From contig CM046447.1 in the NCBI GenBank assembly GCA_025506515.1, forward strand, positions 84,781,748-84,845,747: DNA of 64,000 nucleotides, given 5' to 3'. Of this stretch, positions 23,190-33,581 are shown one piece after another; position 1 is the stretch's first letter; every line of letters starts with the position of its first letter. The notes under the pieces were generated by a model that was not told where the DNA came from, ran no database searches, and saw only the letters and a program-made list of their open reading frames with translations. The stretch is from Flaveria trinervia. Its lineage: Eukaryota > Streptophyta > Magnoliopsida > Asterales > Asteraceae. A program made the translations under genes and the position numbers.

Positions 23190-23690
23190 AGAGCTGTTCC
23201 CAGTCATGTGCATAGATCCCACGACCCCTCCTTTGGCATGTTGGAGAACCCTGCAATAAAACAATCAGTTAGTTTTGGAGACCCAAACCTTTTTGGTTTT
23301 GGGCCTGGTCTCATCAACAGATGGTAAACTAACAGGTTTATTAGAAACAACAGCCTGAGAGGAAGAAGATGGTGAAGAAGAGGAATCCTTGGCTTGGACC
23401 TCCTTTTCTGTGGTTTCAACATAGGAGCATCTAATTGGTTAACTCTTCCCAATAGATGTTGAACCATCATAACCAGCTGTGTCTGATTTTGTGATAAAGC
23501 TTTCAGCTCATCAGACACATTGCCAGTGGAGTTTGATAAGTTCCTATGTTGCACCTTCTTCTTCTGAGCACTCTCAGCTGTCACCTGTTTAACCCCCCTT
23601 CCTTTTTGGATTTCTGAGGACTTAAGGGTTACAGGATTTGATGTTGCTGATACAAATGTGGTCTCAAACTCAGTTTTCATTTTTACCATT
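23190..23690 (-). pseudogene. Element B protease region with deleted active site
   Basis: Upstream sequence (23270-23690) is a Lys/Ser/Pro-rich gag-pol linker. At 23219-23232 the sequence for the aspartic protease signature is missing: A and C read WYVDSGGSMHMTG, but here about 14 nt are lost and only GSMHMTG remains, with the frame shifted. The catalytic DSG is therefore absent. Flanking sequence is otherwise well conserved with C. Confidence 0.85.
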
Positions 23691-26103
23691 TTCTCTTTAA
23701 TTTCTCTTTATGTTTGAGTTTGGAACCTCTTTTGTACCAGCAATCATCTGTAAGATGATTGAACAAACCACATACTTCACATGGTTTCTTCTTCATCTTA
23801 GGTTGATCATCAACTAAAGAGGGTGAAGCAACTGAAGACTTGCTCTTCAGTGCTTTGGAAGCATTGTTTGCTTTCTTGACTTCCTCTTTAGTAGTCTTCA
23901 AACTCTTTCTACTGACAGTTTTCTTCTTTTCAGTACTGGCAGTAGTTGGAGTTTGAACTTCAGGTGTTAAATCCTGCTCTCTAGTCCTTTCAGGACTTTC
24001 AGAATTAACTCCTGAGTTGATCAACTCATTGATCATGTGAGTGTCAGCAGTGGAACCATCAACATCAGCTGATAGGTTCTGAGAGGGCTTGGTGCTGACT
24101 TCTACTTCTGATTGTGCTGTATCAGAAAGTAGATCACATGATGAGATGGATTGGTTATTACTCTCACCATCAGATTCTACCTCTGCTGGGAGTAAAATCT
24201 GTAGGTGGAGCAGTGTGATTGTAACCAATGCCAAACTTCACATTGGAAGCAGATTGCTTACTAAGAAGCATTTCAAAACCTTTGCATGATTGTACCCATC
24301 TATCACACTCTACCTGGGTAACTGCAAGGGTTTCTTGAGATCTTTATACTTCTCTAGAAGTATCTCTTCCCTAGCCTTATCATCAGTTATTTGGCATTTA
24401 AGTTTGTAAATCTCATCATTCTTATCATTAAGCACAGACTCAAATTCAGCTTTGCTTTTGGAAATTATTTGTTCTAGCTCAATGTTCTTGTTGATTAAAG
24501 CTACATTTGCTTCTCTAATAGATGCAAATGCTGCTATGCATGTTTCAGAACATAATTTGGCTTTTGCCTCAGAGGATACCTGTGATACCTTTGGTGTAGA
24601 GGCATTAGTGGATGAAGTATCAGCAGAATCCAAAGCCATAAGAGCTAGATTTCCAAAGGGACTTTCACCACCATGTTGACCAGCACCTGAGAACAGTTGT
24701 TCATGACCAGACAAGTCATCTGGTAAACTGCTCCAGTCAACAACTCCTGGGTGAAGAAGCTGTGTTGTTGAGGTTGAGTTTGTTGATGAGATTGGGAAGG
24801 TTGTGGTTCAGGCAATGCTTGTGGTTGTTGTGCAATTGGAGCTTGAACAGGATTTGGTTGAGGCATATAATAGCAGGGATAAGGATATGACATTTGACCC
24901 TGGGGAACAAAGTATGCAGGAGATCTAGGATGTGAATGATGACCAGAACCAGCAGGATGTTGCCCTCTGTTTTGTGGACTAGTACTAGGAAAAGTCACAA
25001 AGGGTGCAGAAGAGTTAGATCCAGTTGATCTACACTCTCTTGCAAAGTGTCCCAGCCTTTGGCATTTGTGACACCTCAACTTACTCTTGTCAAAACCAAC
25101 TTTGGTTTTGCCAGAGAGTCCAGAAATTTCCTGCCAGTTCTCTTATAGAACTTCTGAGATCTGATATTAATCAATGCCATTTGGCTCAGAATATCCATCT
25201 CTTCTAGATCATCATCAGCTATTCCTTTCAGATCATCCATAATGAAGCATAATTGTCACTATTACTGCCAGAATGACTCTCAATACCAACAAATGCATGA
25301 TCAGAACTATTTGAAGAGAAATCAATATGCTCATCATAATTGCTTTCAGATGCAGCATATTCTGACTCATGACCAACCAAGGCAGTATTCCCTGGTACAA
25401 AGTCATCAGTGAGCTTTCCTGATGAGGACAGTTTCTTCTCTCTTCTGCTCTATCTCTCTTTCGAATGTAAGCAGTTTCCCATGAAGTTGGTGAGAGATAG
25501 GCCATCCAGATTTGCACTGGAGCGTAGGACAATAGTGTATGTGTCCCATCTCTCAGGCAGTGATCTGAGGAACCTGTTGTTCATCTGGCTATTGGTGTAT
25601 TCCTGTTTCACCATTTTCAGCTCAGATATCAAGCAGGAAAAACGCTCAAACTGTTGAGTCAGTGTCTCACCCTTTCTATGAGAGAATGTCTCATATTGTT
25701 GGGCAAGGATTTCTCTATTGTTTGCTAAGACCTCATCTGTGCCACCGAATTGTTCCTTCAGGGCATTCCAGAGATCATGAGCAGTTTCATGATGCATAAG
25801 CCCTGAATAGATTTCATTAGGCAGTGCCATGGCCAGAATTCCATGGGCTTTAGCATCAATCTCAAACAGTTTCCGATCTTCATCAGAGTATTGTTCCTTC
25901 TTCTTCGGAACCATTTGATTGGTTTCCGGATTGTTCACCATAGGCTTATGTGGTCCATGTACCACAGATGTCCAACAACCTGAACTGTTAACAGACAGGT
26001 GATGAAGCATTCTTCGTTGCCATATGTTATACTCGGTCCTAACCAGCATCGGAGGCTTGGTTGAGGAACCGGTATTGTGAGGATCATTAGAAGGAGTAGT
26101 CAT
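23690..26103 (-). pseudogene. Element B gag
   Basis: The start ATG at 26103 is chosen because MTTPSNDPHNTGSSTKPP is the shared start in A, B and C. B also has an in-frame ATG five codons earlier. The N-terminal 220 codons are UBN2-type copia gag (YNIWQRRMLHHL, ALKEQFGG, LRSLPERWDTY). A CCHC knuckle (CHKCQRLGHFAREC) is at 25032-25073, followed by a Gln/Pro/Tyr-rich stretch and a coiled-coil-like EANVALINKNIELEQII. An Asp/Ser-rich region leads to a second CCHC (CEVCGLFNHLTDDC) at 23740-23781. A one-base loss in a G run near 25489 shifts the frame; other shifts occur near 25230, 24700 and 24300. Gag builds the particle and binds RNA. Confidence 0.88.
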
Positions 26104-26305
26104 CTCAGATTCAATCAAATTCGATTAAGCTAAAACAGATTTAGAACAAACACAACAACCAATTGAACCAAAAGAGATCTCAATAAAAGAACGAAAGCGA
26201 CAGAAATTCAATAATCTATAACCAGTTCTTGCGAATATGCTAATTCAATCAAACACAGATATCAATTAGCAGTTTCAATGATCAATTGTTAGATCGATCA
26301 ATGAT

Positions 26306-26323
26306 TAACCTGCTCTGATACCA
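26306..26323 (-). other. Element B primer-binding site (tRNA-iMet)
   Basis: The minus strand reads TGGTATCAGAGCAGGTTA, complementary to the 3' end of initiator tRNA-Met. It lies 2 nt from the 5' LTR. Confidence 0.95.
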
Positions 26324-26325
26324 CT

Positions 26326-27263
26326 TGTTAGGATCAGTGATCTATGTTTGATTGATTAGAGAGTATAGCAGCGGAATTCTAACAATGAATTAGCCATTCA
26401 CAAGAACGAAACGATATTCAATGAAGAACAAAGACGGTTATAGAGAGAGAATTCTGCAAATATATTTCATTCAATATTCGCTTTCGTGGTAACGGAATGT
26501 CACACTTACAATTAGGTCGACACCTCTTATATAAGAGATGTGACGTCTGCTGATGTCACTTGATAGTGACATCTAACAGAATTATTCCAACTGAAACACA
26601 ACTACTGAAGATGTCAAAACAGCTGACATCTCCTTACAAAAATACTAAGTGTTATAAGTTATTATAACTACTGAAAAACATAAAACTACTGAAACTACAA
26701 CGACTGAAGAACAAGCTCTTCAGTCGTTTTACAAAACTACTGAAAGTAAAAACATAAACTACTGATATCACAACTACTGAAGAAGTACTCTTCAGCTGTT
26801 GTGACAAACTACTGAAACTTCAGTACTTGGTCTTCAGACTTGAACTTCAGATGTTTCATCAGCTGATGACTTCAGTAGATATCATCAGCTGATGTCTTCA
26901 GTCTTTGTCTTCAGACTTTGTACACAGTTGTTGATCTTCAGCACTTGTAACTTCTTCAGCTGTTGTACTTCAGTACTTTGAACTGCTTCAGCACTTGTGT
27001 TCTTCAGCTGTTCAGCTTCAGCACTGTGTTCTTCAGCTGTTCAGCTTCAGCACTTGTGTTCTTCAGCTGTTCAGCTTCAGCACTGGTTCTTCACCTATTG
27101 AACTTCAGCATTTAGTCTCAGTTGTTGAAGTCTTCAGCACTTGATCTTCAGCTGTTGGAGTTTTCAGCACTTGTCGAACTGCTGATGAAGCCTTCAGCAG
27201 TTGTGATATCATGGGGCACTTAGAGGTTTTCTGATCTTGGCTTATTGTTTCTTTGGTCCAACA
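26326..27263 (-). repeat. Element B 5' LTR
   Basis: This 938-bp LTR drives minus-strand transcription. It has TATATAA at 26528-26534 and a hairpin (ACGACTGAAGA...TCTTCAGTCGT) at 26700-26727. Dense CTTCAGC-ACTTG/TGTTG words at 26770-27200 form the U3 array. It ends GGTCCAACA, then the TTCCG duplication. Confidence 0.95.
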
Positions 27264-27648
27264 TTCCGCCATGAATGCTTCTTTCAGGATGGTAGAGGCA
27301 CTAAGGTTACCTGGTATCCATTTGGGAAAATGATAGATCAGTGGTGCCTTGGATACCCAGTGGGGAAAGTGGCATCATCCAGTTGTAGGGTTTGGCGAAG
27401 GATTTCTGGAGTGATGACCACCTGACGATTGTTGACGAACGACTGGAGAGAGTCGTTGTCATCTCCCCCATGATGAGGTGACTTCGTCAGGAGGGATTCG
27501 GCATGATGTAGGATTTAGAAGAAAGCCGTTTTGTATGGGAGTTTATCATTAGATCAATGGCATTATCAAACTTTGTCCAGAAGGGTGATTTGGTAAGGTA
27601 AGCAACAGTGAATCGTGTTAATCGTGGTTTAAGCTTCGTGTTCGCCAT
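27264..27648 (-). pseudogene. Element A ORF3, N-terminal part
   Basis: The start ATG at 27648 begins MANTKLKPRLTRF, then VAYLTKSPFWTKFDNAIDLM. A frameshift near 27490 is followed by VVITPEILRQTLQLDDAT in another frame. The segment stops at the Element B insertion, where the copy in C reads KKHFNDAERLIF. It joins to 14823 across B after removing one TTCCG copy. TATAAATA lies 68 nt upstream. Confidence 0.8.
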
Positions 27649-27715
27649 TGATGGGAGAGAAGGTTCTGAGTTTTTGAACGTTAGGTTTGAAATGATGAAG
27701 CTCTGTAAGACAAGG

Positions 27716-27723
27716 TATTTATA
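27716..27723 (-). promoter_or_regulatory. Internal TATA box ahead of Element A ORF3
   Basis: The minus strand reads CTCTATAAATACC, 68 nt before the ATG at 27648. Position and context match those in B and C. Confidence 0.7.
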
Positions 27724-27754
27724 GAGTAGGGTTATAAAGCAACTAATGGTTTGG

Positions 27755-28085
27755 TATGAGTCATCAGTAGTTTTAAGCGACTGATGACGTGGTATTAACA
27801 TTCAGAGGTTGAAACAACTGAAGTCTTGGTTGTACGCATTAGTAGCTATAAAACTATATAACTACTGAAGACCATGGTTTTAGCTTCAGATGTTGGAAAC
27901 AACTGACGACGTGGTGTTAGTCTTCAGTAGTTGTGAAACTACTGAAGACATAGTTTTGTCATCAGTTGTTGTAAATAGCTGACGACGTGGTGTTGTCATC
28001 AGTAGTTGTGAACTACTGAAGACGTGGTTTTGTCATCAGTTGTTTAAGATGAAGCAGCAGTTTAGAAACAACTGAAGAGAAAATT
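27755..28085. promoter_or_regulatory. Inverted-repeat array in the Element A spacer
   Basis: About six units of roughly 40-60 bp follow the pattern CATCAGTAGTT, a 3-4 nt loop, AACTACTGAAGAC, then GTGGTTTTG. Clear units lie near 27920-27960, 27960-28000 and 28000-28030. 28085-28320 continues with looser CAGTACTT and CAGTAGTT words up to the RNase H end. Confidence 0.78.
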
Positions 28086-28320
28086 CTCATCAGTAGTTTT
28101 CGTCAATTCATAGCTTTTCAGCTGTTTCATACTGTCCTCAACACTTACTCATGTCTTTTTGGCTGTTTTTCATTGTTTCATAGGACGTCAGTACTTATCT
28201 GTTTGTAGGTATATCTGTAGTTATGACTGTATCAGTTTTGTAACAGAATCAGTACTTATTTGTGATATGGTTACAAATTATCATCAGTACTTATTTACTG
28301 AGATCATCAGTAGTTATCAC

Positions 28321-28990
28321 TTATTCTAGCTGCAGCATACCAAGCCTTAACACTAGGTTTTGGAAAGTCGAACTATCCAAAGGCTTAGTAAAAATGCCTG
28401 CAAGCTCATCAGCACTAGGCACAAACTTTGGATCAATCAGACCTTTTTCAAAACAGTCCCTAATAAAATGATGTCTGATCTCTGTATGTTTGGTCCTAGA
28501 GTGCTGGACAGGATTCTTGACAATGCAAAGAGTTGAAGCACTGTCCATTAATAATGGAGTCTTAGTTTCTGTAATGCCATAATCCAAAAGTTGGTTCTGA
28601 AGCCAGAGTACCTAAGAAGTACAGCTTGCAGCAGCAATGTACTCTGCTTCAGCAGTGGATGTAGCAACAGATATTTGTTTCTTACTCTGCCAAGAAATCA
28701 AACAGTTGCCTAGAAATTGACATCCACCAGAAGTTGACTTTCTGGTTAACTTACACCCTGCATAGTCACTATCAGAAAAAGCAACCAATTTGCAAGAGTG
28801 TCCAGTGGAATACCATAAACCTAGAGATTGTGTACCTTGCAGATATCTAAAGATCCTTTTGACTGCAATAAAGTGAGACTCTTTAGGAGCAGCCTGAAAT
28901 CTAGCACAAACACACGTTGAAACATGATATCTGGTCTAGAAGCTGTTAAGTACATCAAGGACCCAATCATACATCTGTAAAGTGTTTCAT
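28321..28990 (-). pseudogene. Element A RNase H
   Basis: Copia RNase H blocks run from CMIGSLMYLT (about 28970) through FSDSDYAGCKLTRKS (about 28760) and STAEAEYIAAA (about 28640). They end with LLMDSASTLCIVKNPVQH and a C-terminal stretch through DELAGIFTKPL to LGMLQLE. Single-base shifts lie near 28600 and 28920. Unlike in B, the end of pol is readable here. Confidence 0.88.
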
Positions 28991-28997
28991 CACAGCC

Positions 28998-29760
28998 TTA
29001 CCTTTCTGATTGCATCCAGTTGTGTGGTGTTGCACATGGGAGTAGAACAGGGCTTACATTTTGTAAATCAAACTTATTCAAAAGATCTTTTGTATATTTA
29101 GAAGGATGAATGAAAGTCCCATCAGCCTTTTGTTTGATTTGCAATCCTAGAAAGAACTGTAATTCTCCCATTGCACTCATTTCAAACTTCTTATGCATTA
29201 AATTGGTAAAGTCATCACACAACTAGGATCAGAGGATGCAGAAATAATATCATCAACATAAATTTGAACAAGTAGCTTATGCTGGTCCACCTTCTTAATG
29301 AATAAAGTTTTATCTACGGAGCCTCTAGTGAAATTATTTTGAAGAAGAAAATTTGATAATGTCTCATACCAAGCTCTAGGAGCTTGTTTTAACCCATAAA
29401 GAGCCTTATCAAGCTTGTATACCCAATCTGGATGTTTATTATCCTCAAAACCTGGTGGTTGACACACATAAACTTCTTCTTTTATTTTACCATATAAAAA
29501 TGCACTTTTAACATCCATTTGAAAAACTTTAAAATTGTGAATGCAGCATAGGCTAAGAACAATCTAATTGCCTCCAGTCTGGCTACAGGGGCAAAGGCCT
29601 CATCATAATCAATACCTTCTTCTTGAGAAAACCCCTGAACAACCAGTCTGGCCTTGTTCTTAACAATAAGCCCATTTTCATCTGTTTTGTTCCTAACACC
29701 CATTTAATGACTATTGCACACTTACCTGGGGGTAGAGGAACCAGTTCCCACACTTGCTGT
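28998..29760 (-). pseudogene. Element A reverse transcriptase
   Basis: Conserved blocks are NKTDENGLIVKNKARLVVQ, GIDYDEAFAPVARLEAIRLF, MDVKSAFLYGKIKEEVYV, a PPGFEDNKHPDWVYKLDKAL run and KQAPRAWYETL. LLVQIYVDDI (YVDD codons 29249-29260) and EMSAMGELQFFLGLQIKQ follow. Shifts near 29535, 29215 and 29700 break the frame. All catalytic motifs remain recognisable. Confidence 0.9.
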
Positions 29761-31270
29761 TTCTTGAACTAAAGTAGCTCAAGCTGCATGGCTTCCACCC
29801 ATCCATTGTCTCTCAAAGCAACATGATAGTTCTTTGGCTCTTGCTGACTGATGAAGAGAGCATAGAAGCACAAGTTAGACAATTGACTTCTAGTTGAGAC
29901 GCCAGCATTGATACCACCCATGATTTGAGACATGGGGTGATCCTTCAGCTCTTGGTGCACAATAAGACCAGTGCAAGTGTTTGTGGTCGGTTCAGCATCA
30001 GCAGATGTTGATTCAGATTCTTGAAACCAAGTATTAGATGTCAAATCAAACGATGTAGAGGAATCAGAAATCTCATCAGCATTTGTTGTGGATGGAGTTG
30101 CTGAAGGTACAGGAACATCAAGTTTAGCAGATCAGGCAGTTGGTCACTGAACTTGAAAAGGTGAGTACTGATATCATCATCATCTTCAGTACCACCAGGT
30201 GGAAGACTTGCTGCAGAAGATGATTTATCCACATGATCTGCAACAGCTGGAGTTTGATAAGGAGCATATTGCAGTATGTCCAGATCAAAACAACTCCACA
30301 GGGTTTTGTGTGGAATTTATCCTTAGGAGACTCATTGAATTTCACATGCAAGGTCTTTAACTATCTTTGTTCTGCTTGAAGACTCTGTATGCCTTGCAAG
30401 TGGATGAATAACCTACAAAATACCCTGCATCCACCTTAGAATCAAATTGTGAGTTGACCCTTTGTGTTGAGAATGAAACAAGGACATCCAAAGGCTCTGA
30501 AGAATGAAATCAAAGGAGCCAAATGATGTAGAGCTTCATATGGAGTCTTCATCAACCTCTGATTTACTAACACTCTATTCTGCACATAGCAAGCTGTATT
30601 GACAGCTTCAGCCCAAAAAGTCAAAGGCAAACCAGAGTCAGCCAACATGGACCTTCGCTTCAATAAAGTCCTGTTCTTTCTCTCCACTACTCCATTTTGT
30701 TCTGGAGTCCTTGGGATGCTAAACTGCCTTTTGATTCCTTTTTAAGATAAAATCATCAAGTGTATGGTTTCTGAATTCAGTACCATTGTCACTCCTTATA
30801 CACTTGACTGATAGGGAATACTGCTTCTCACATACATCACAAAGTTGTAATCTTCTGAGCAACCTCATCCTTTGAATGTAAAAGAAAGTCCATACGATCT
30901 GGAGTAATCATCCACAATTACCAGACAGTATTTCTTCTTTGCCATGCTCATCACTCTCACAGGACCAAATAGATCCATGTGCAGTAACTGCAAGCAGGCA
31001 ATGGACTTAGGTTCTTCAATGGAGGGAATGAGACTTTGTGTTGTTTTCCTTTCAAACAAGCAGTGCAGGCTTCATCACAGTGGAACTCCTTTATTGATAA
31101 CCTCTCACTAATGATTGTGGATCAGCTGATTCATGTTTTAGATTGACATGACCCAGCCTTCTATGCCATAGTTTAGATTCCTGAAGAGAGGCTTGGAGAA
31201 CAGGCATGGATGACCCTTCAAATCAATCTTCTTTGACAAATCCAAGGCTACACTCTTCCAATCCTGTTGG
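29761..31270 (-). pseudogene. Element A integrase and integrase-RT linker
   Basis: The HHCC region (about 31050-31190) and integrase core are readable in pieces: HMDLFGPVRVMSMAKKKYC (30865-31059), a decayed RSDNGTEF region near 30790, and the frame with VVERKNR to CPCFILNTK (30442-30687). The linker to reverse transcriptase (29769-30351) holds Asp/Ser-rich text and VSTRSQLSNLCF. Many one-base losses occur, more than in B or C. Confidence 0.85.
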
Positions 31271-32481
31271 CCTTCAGGAGAGTATGTTCATCCTTACCTT
31301 GTCAATTAGCCTCAGAACTTGGGAAGACAAATCCTGCAGTTCTGGCTTGTGAAAAGTGCAACATGCCCTTTATCACACATCTGACTGACACTCAGCATTA
31401 TACTTGAGATTCTCCACATGGTTTACATCATCAAACCTGATTTGTCCATTAGACACATATCCTTTCCCAATGATGTAACCTCTGGCATCATTTCCAATGA
31501 AACAAATCCCTTCTTTCCTTGAGAGTAGTCATTAAGAAGAGAACTGCTCCCAGTCATATGCATAGATCCTCCACTATCCACATACCAGATGCTCCTTTGG
31601 CATGTTGAAGACCCTGCATGAAAGAAAACTAGTTAGATTTTGAGACCCAAACCTTTGTTTTGGGTCTTTTTCATCAACATGCAACCATAACTTGTTTCTT
31701 ATGATTAACAGCTGAAAAGGAGATGGTGCTGAAATGGATTCCTTAGATTTGGGCTTGGAATGCCTTTTCAGTGATTTGATCACAGGTGCATCTAGTTGGT
31801 TAACTCTCCCCAACAAATGCTGAACCATCATAACAAGTTTGTCTGATTTGTAGCAAAAGCTTTCAGCTCTTGTGACATATCAGTACTTGTGTTTGTGAGT
31901 TCCTGTGATCACCATTTCCTCTTAAAATTGACAGACTTGGTCTGATGTTTATCATGAGGAGCACCATCAGCTGTTTTGTGATGACCTTATCCTTCTTTTT
32001 TGAATTGGTTGAAGGCTTGGGTTTCTCACAATGGAATGATGCGGTACAAACTTGGTCTCAAACTCAGTTTTCATTTCATCTATGGATTTTAATGAGCTTA
32101 TCTCTGTTAGTTGGAACTCCTTTCTGTACACATTCATCATAAAATGATTGAATACCACCTTTCCCATGGCTTATGTCTTCATCTTGGATTGATCAACTGC
32201 TGATGAGGAAACATGAAAAAGGTGGCTTCAGACTTTCCCTCCTTTCAGTCATTTTGTTCAGTACTGAAGAATCTGTAACAATACTGAAGAGTTTTTCTTC
32301 ACTGTTCATCTGTGCTGAACAGTTGTTACTCCATTTATTTCAGCTGTATTGAATTCTTTTCAGTTGTTTTAACTTGCCCTTCAGAACTTAAGTTACTTTG
32401 AGGACAACATTCTGAAATACTCAGCTTTATGTGCTTATCAGTATTAACCCATCAGCCAATTTACTTGCTGATGTAATCACC
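31270..32481 (-). pseudogene. Element A protease and 3' part of gag
   Basis: The protease signature IWYVDSGGSMHMTG is intact near 31560-31600, followed by DYSQGKKGI. Upstream lies the gag-pol linker with QLDAPVIKSLKRHSKPKSK (about 31790-31740). The second CCHC position near 32120-32160 is eroded: only an FNH remnant is recognisable and the Cys residues are gone. The segment ends at the Element C insertion at 32482 and resumes at 44910. Confidence 0.75.
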
Positions 32482-33369
32482 TGACAGGATCAGTGATCAC
32501 AAGTTTGATGTATCAGAATTAAAGCAGCGGAATACACAAACGAATTAGACAAATTGTAGCAAGCAACATATATGTAAGCGTTAAGATCGCATACGGTTAT
32601 AGGGAGAGAATATAATTTCTGATTTCTAGGAATGTTTATAGATGGAAATATTTCTAATCAAATCAATCAATATTCCATTCAATTGCTCATTCACTCAATG
32701 ATTACAATAGGTTGTCACTCCTTATATAGAGTGCAACAGTCACTGCTGTTATCACGGAAAGTGACAACTGGCAGATCCAATACAGAAATAACTAATTCTT
32801 AACAAACTACTGAAATGTTCACAACTACTGAGAACATATCAGCAAGTTAAGTACAAAATATAAAACTACTGAAACTACAACGACTGAAGAACAAGCTCTT
32901 CAGTCGTTTTACAAAACTACTGAAACAAGAAAATAAAACTACTGATATCACAACTACTGAAGAAGTACTCTTCAGCAGTTGTGACAAACTACTGAGGCTT
33001 CAGTACTTGATCTTCAGACTTTGACCTTCAGGCGTTTCATCAGCTGATGACTTCAGTAGATATCATCAGCTGATGTCTTCAGTCTTTGTCTTCAGACTTT
33101 GTACATCAGTTGTTGATCTTCAGCACTTGTGAACTCTTCAGCTGTTGTACTTCAGTACTTTGGTCTTTCAGCTTCAGCACTTGTGTTCTTCAGCTGTTGT
33201 ACTTCAGCACTTTGGTTCTTCAGCTGTTAAGGTCTTCAGCACTTGATCTTCAGCTGTTGAAGTCTTCAGCACTTGTCAAACTACTGATGAGGCTTTCAGC
33301 AGTTGTTGTGATACCGTGTGGGACTTAGAGGTTTTCTGATCTTGGCTCATTGGTTCTTTTGGTCCAACA
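32482..33369 (-). repeat. Element C 3' LTR
   Basis: This 888-bp LTR runs from TGACAGGATC to GTCCAACA. The TATA box is near 32723-32728 and the hairpin at 32880-32907. A second inverted repeat, ACAACTACTGAAG...CTTCAGCAGTTGT, lies near 32950-32982. The U3 array spans about 33000-33300. The PPT follows. Confidence 0.95.
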
Positions 33370-33382
33370 AACTCCCCCTGAA
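33370..33382 (-). other. Element C polypurine tract
   Basis: The minus-strand sequence TTCAGGGGGAGTT adjoins the 3' LTR. Confidence 0.9.
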
Positions 33383-33581
33383 CCAATGCAGCCAAAACCT
33401 CTAACTTATTTAAACTCCCACTTATTGATGGCAAAAATGTTGGTCTTTTTCCTTCTTGATCAGTAGAGAAGACCCATGTACGCTCCGCCTGGGAAGAACC
33501 TCAAATATTTGTTTGGCAGAGTATGAATGGGAACTCTGTTTTGGGGAACTGGACACAGAGTTGTTATCCCATTCATGAGAT

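Larger units (their letters stand above)
14824..27263 (-). mobile_element. Element B: complete Sirevirus-like Ty1/copia, nested in Element A ORF3
   Basis: This 12.4-kb element has LTRs 14824-15740 and 26326-27263 and the perfect target duplication TTCCG (14819-14823 and 27264-27268). The PBS is at 26306-26323 and the PPT at 15741-15753. All domains are present: gag, protease remnant, integrase, reverse transcriptase, RNase H, spacer and ORF3. The LTRs are very similar by eye, so insertion is fairly recent, yet there are frameshifts in gag, reverse transcriptase and ORF3, and the protease active site is deleted. Confidence 0.95.
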
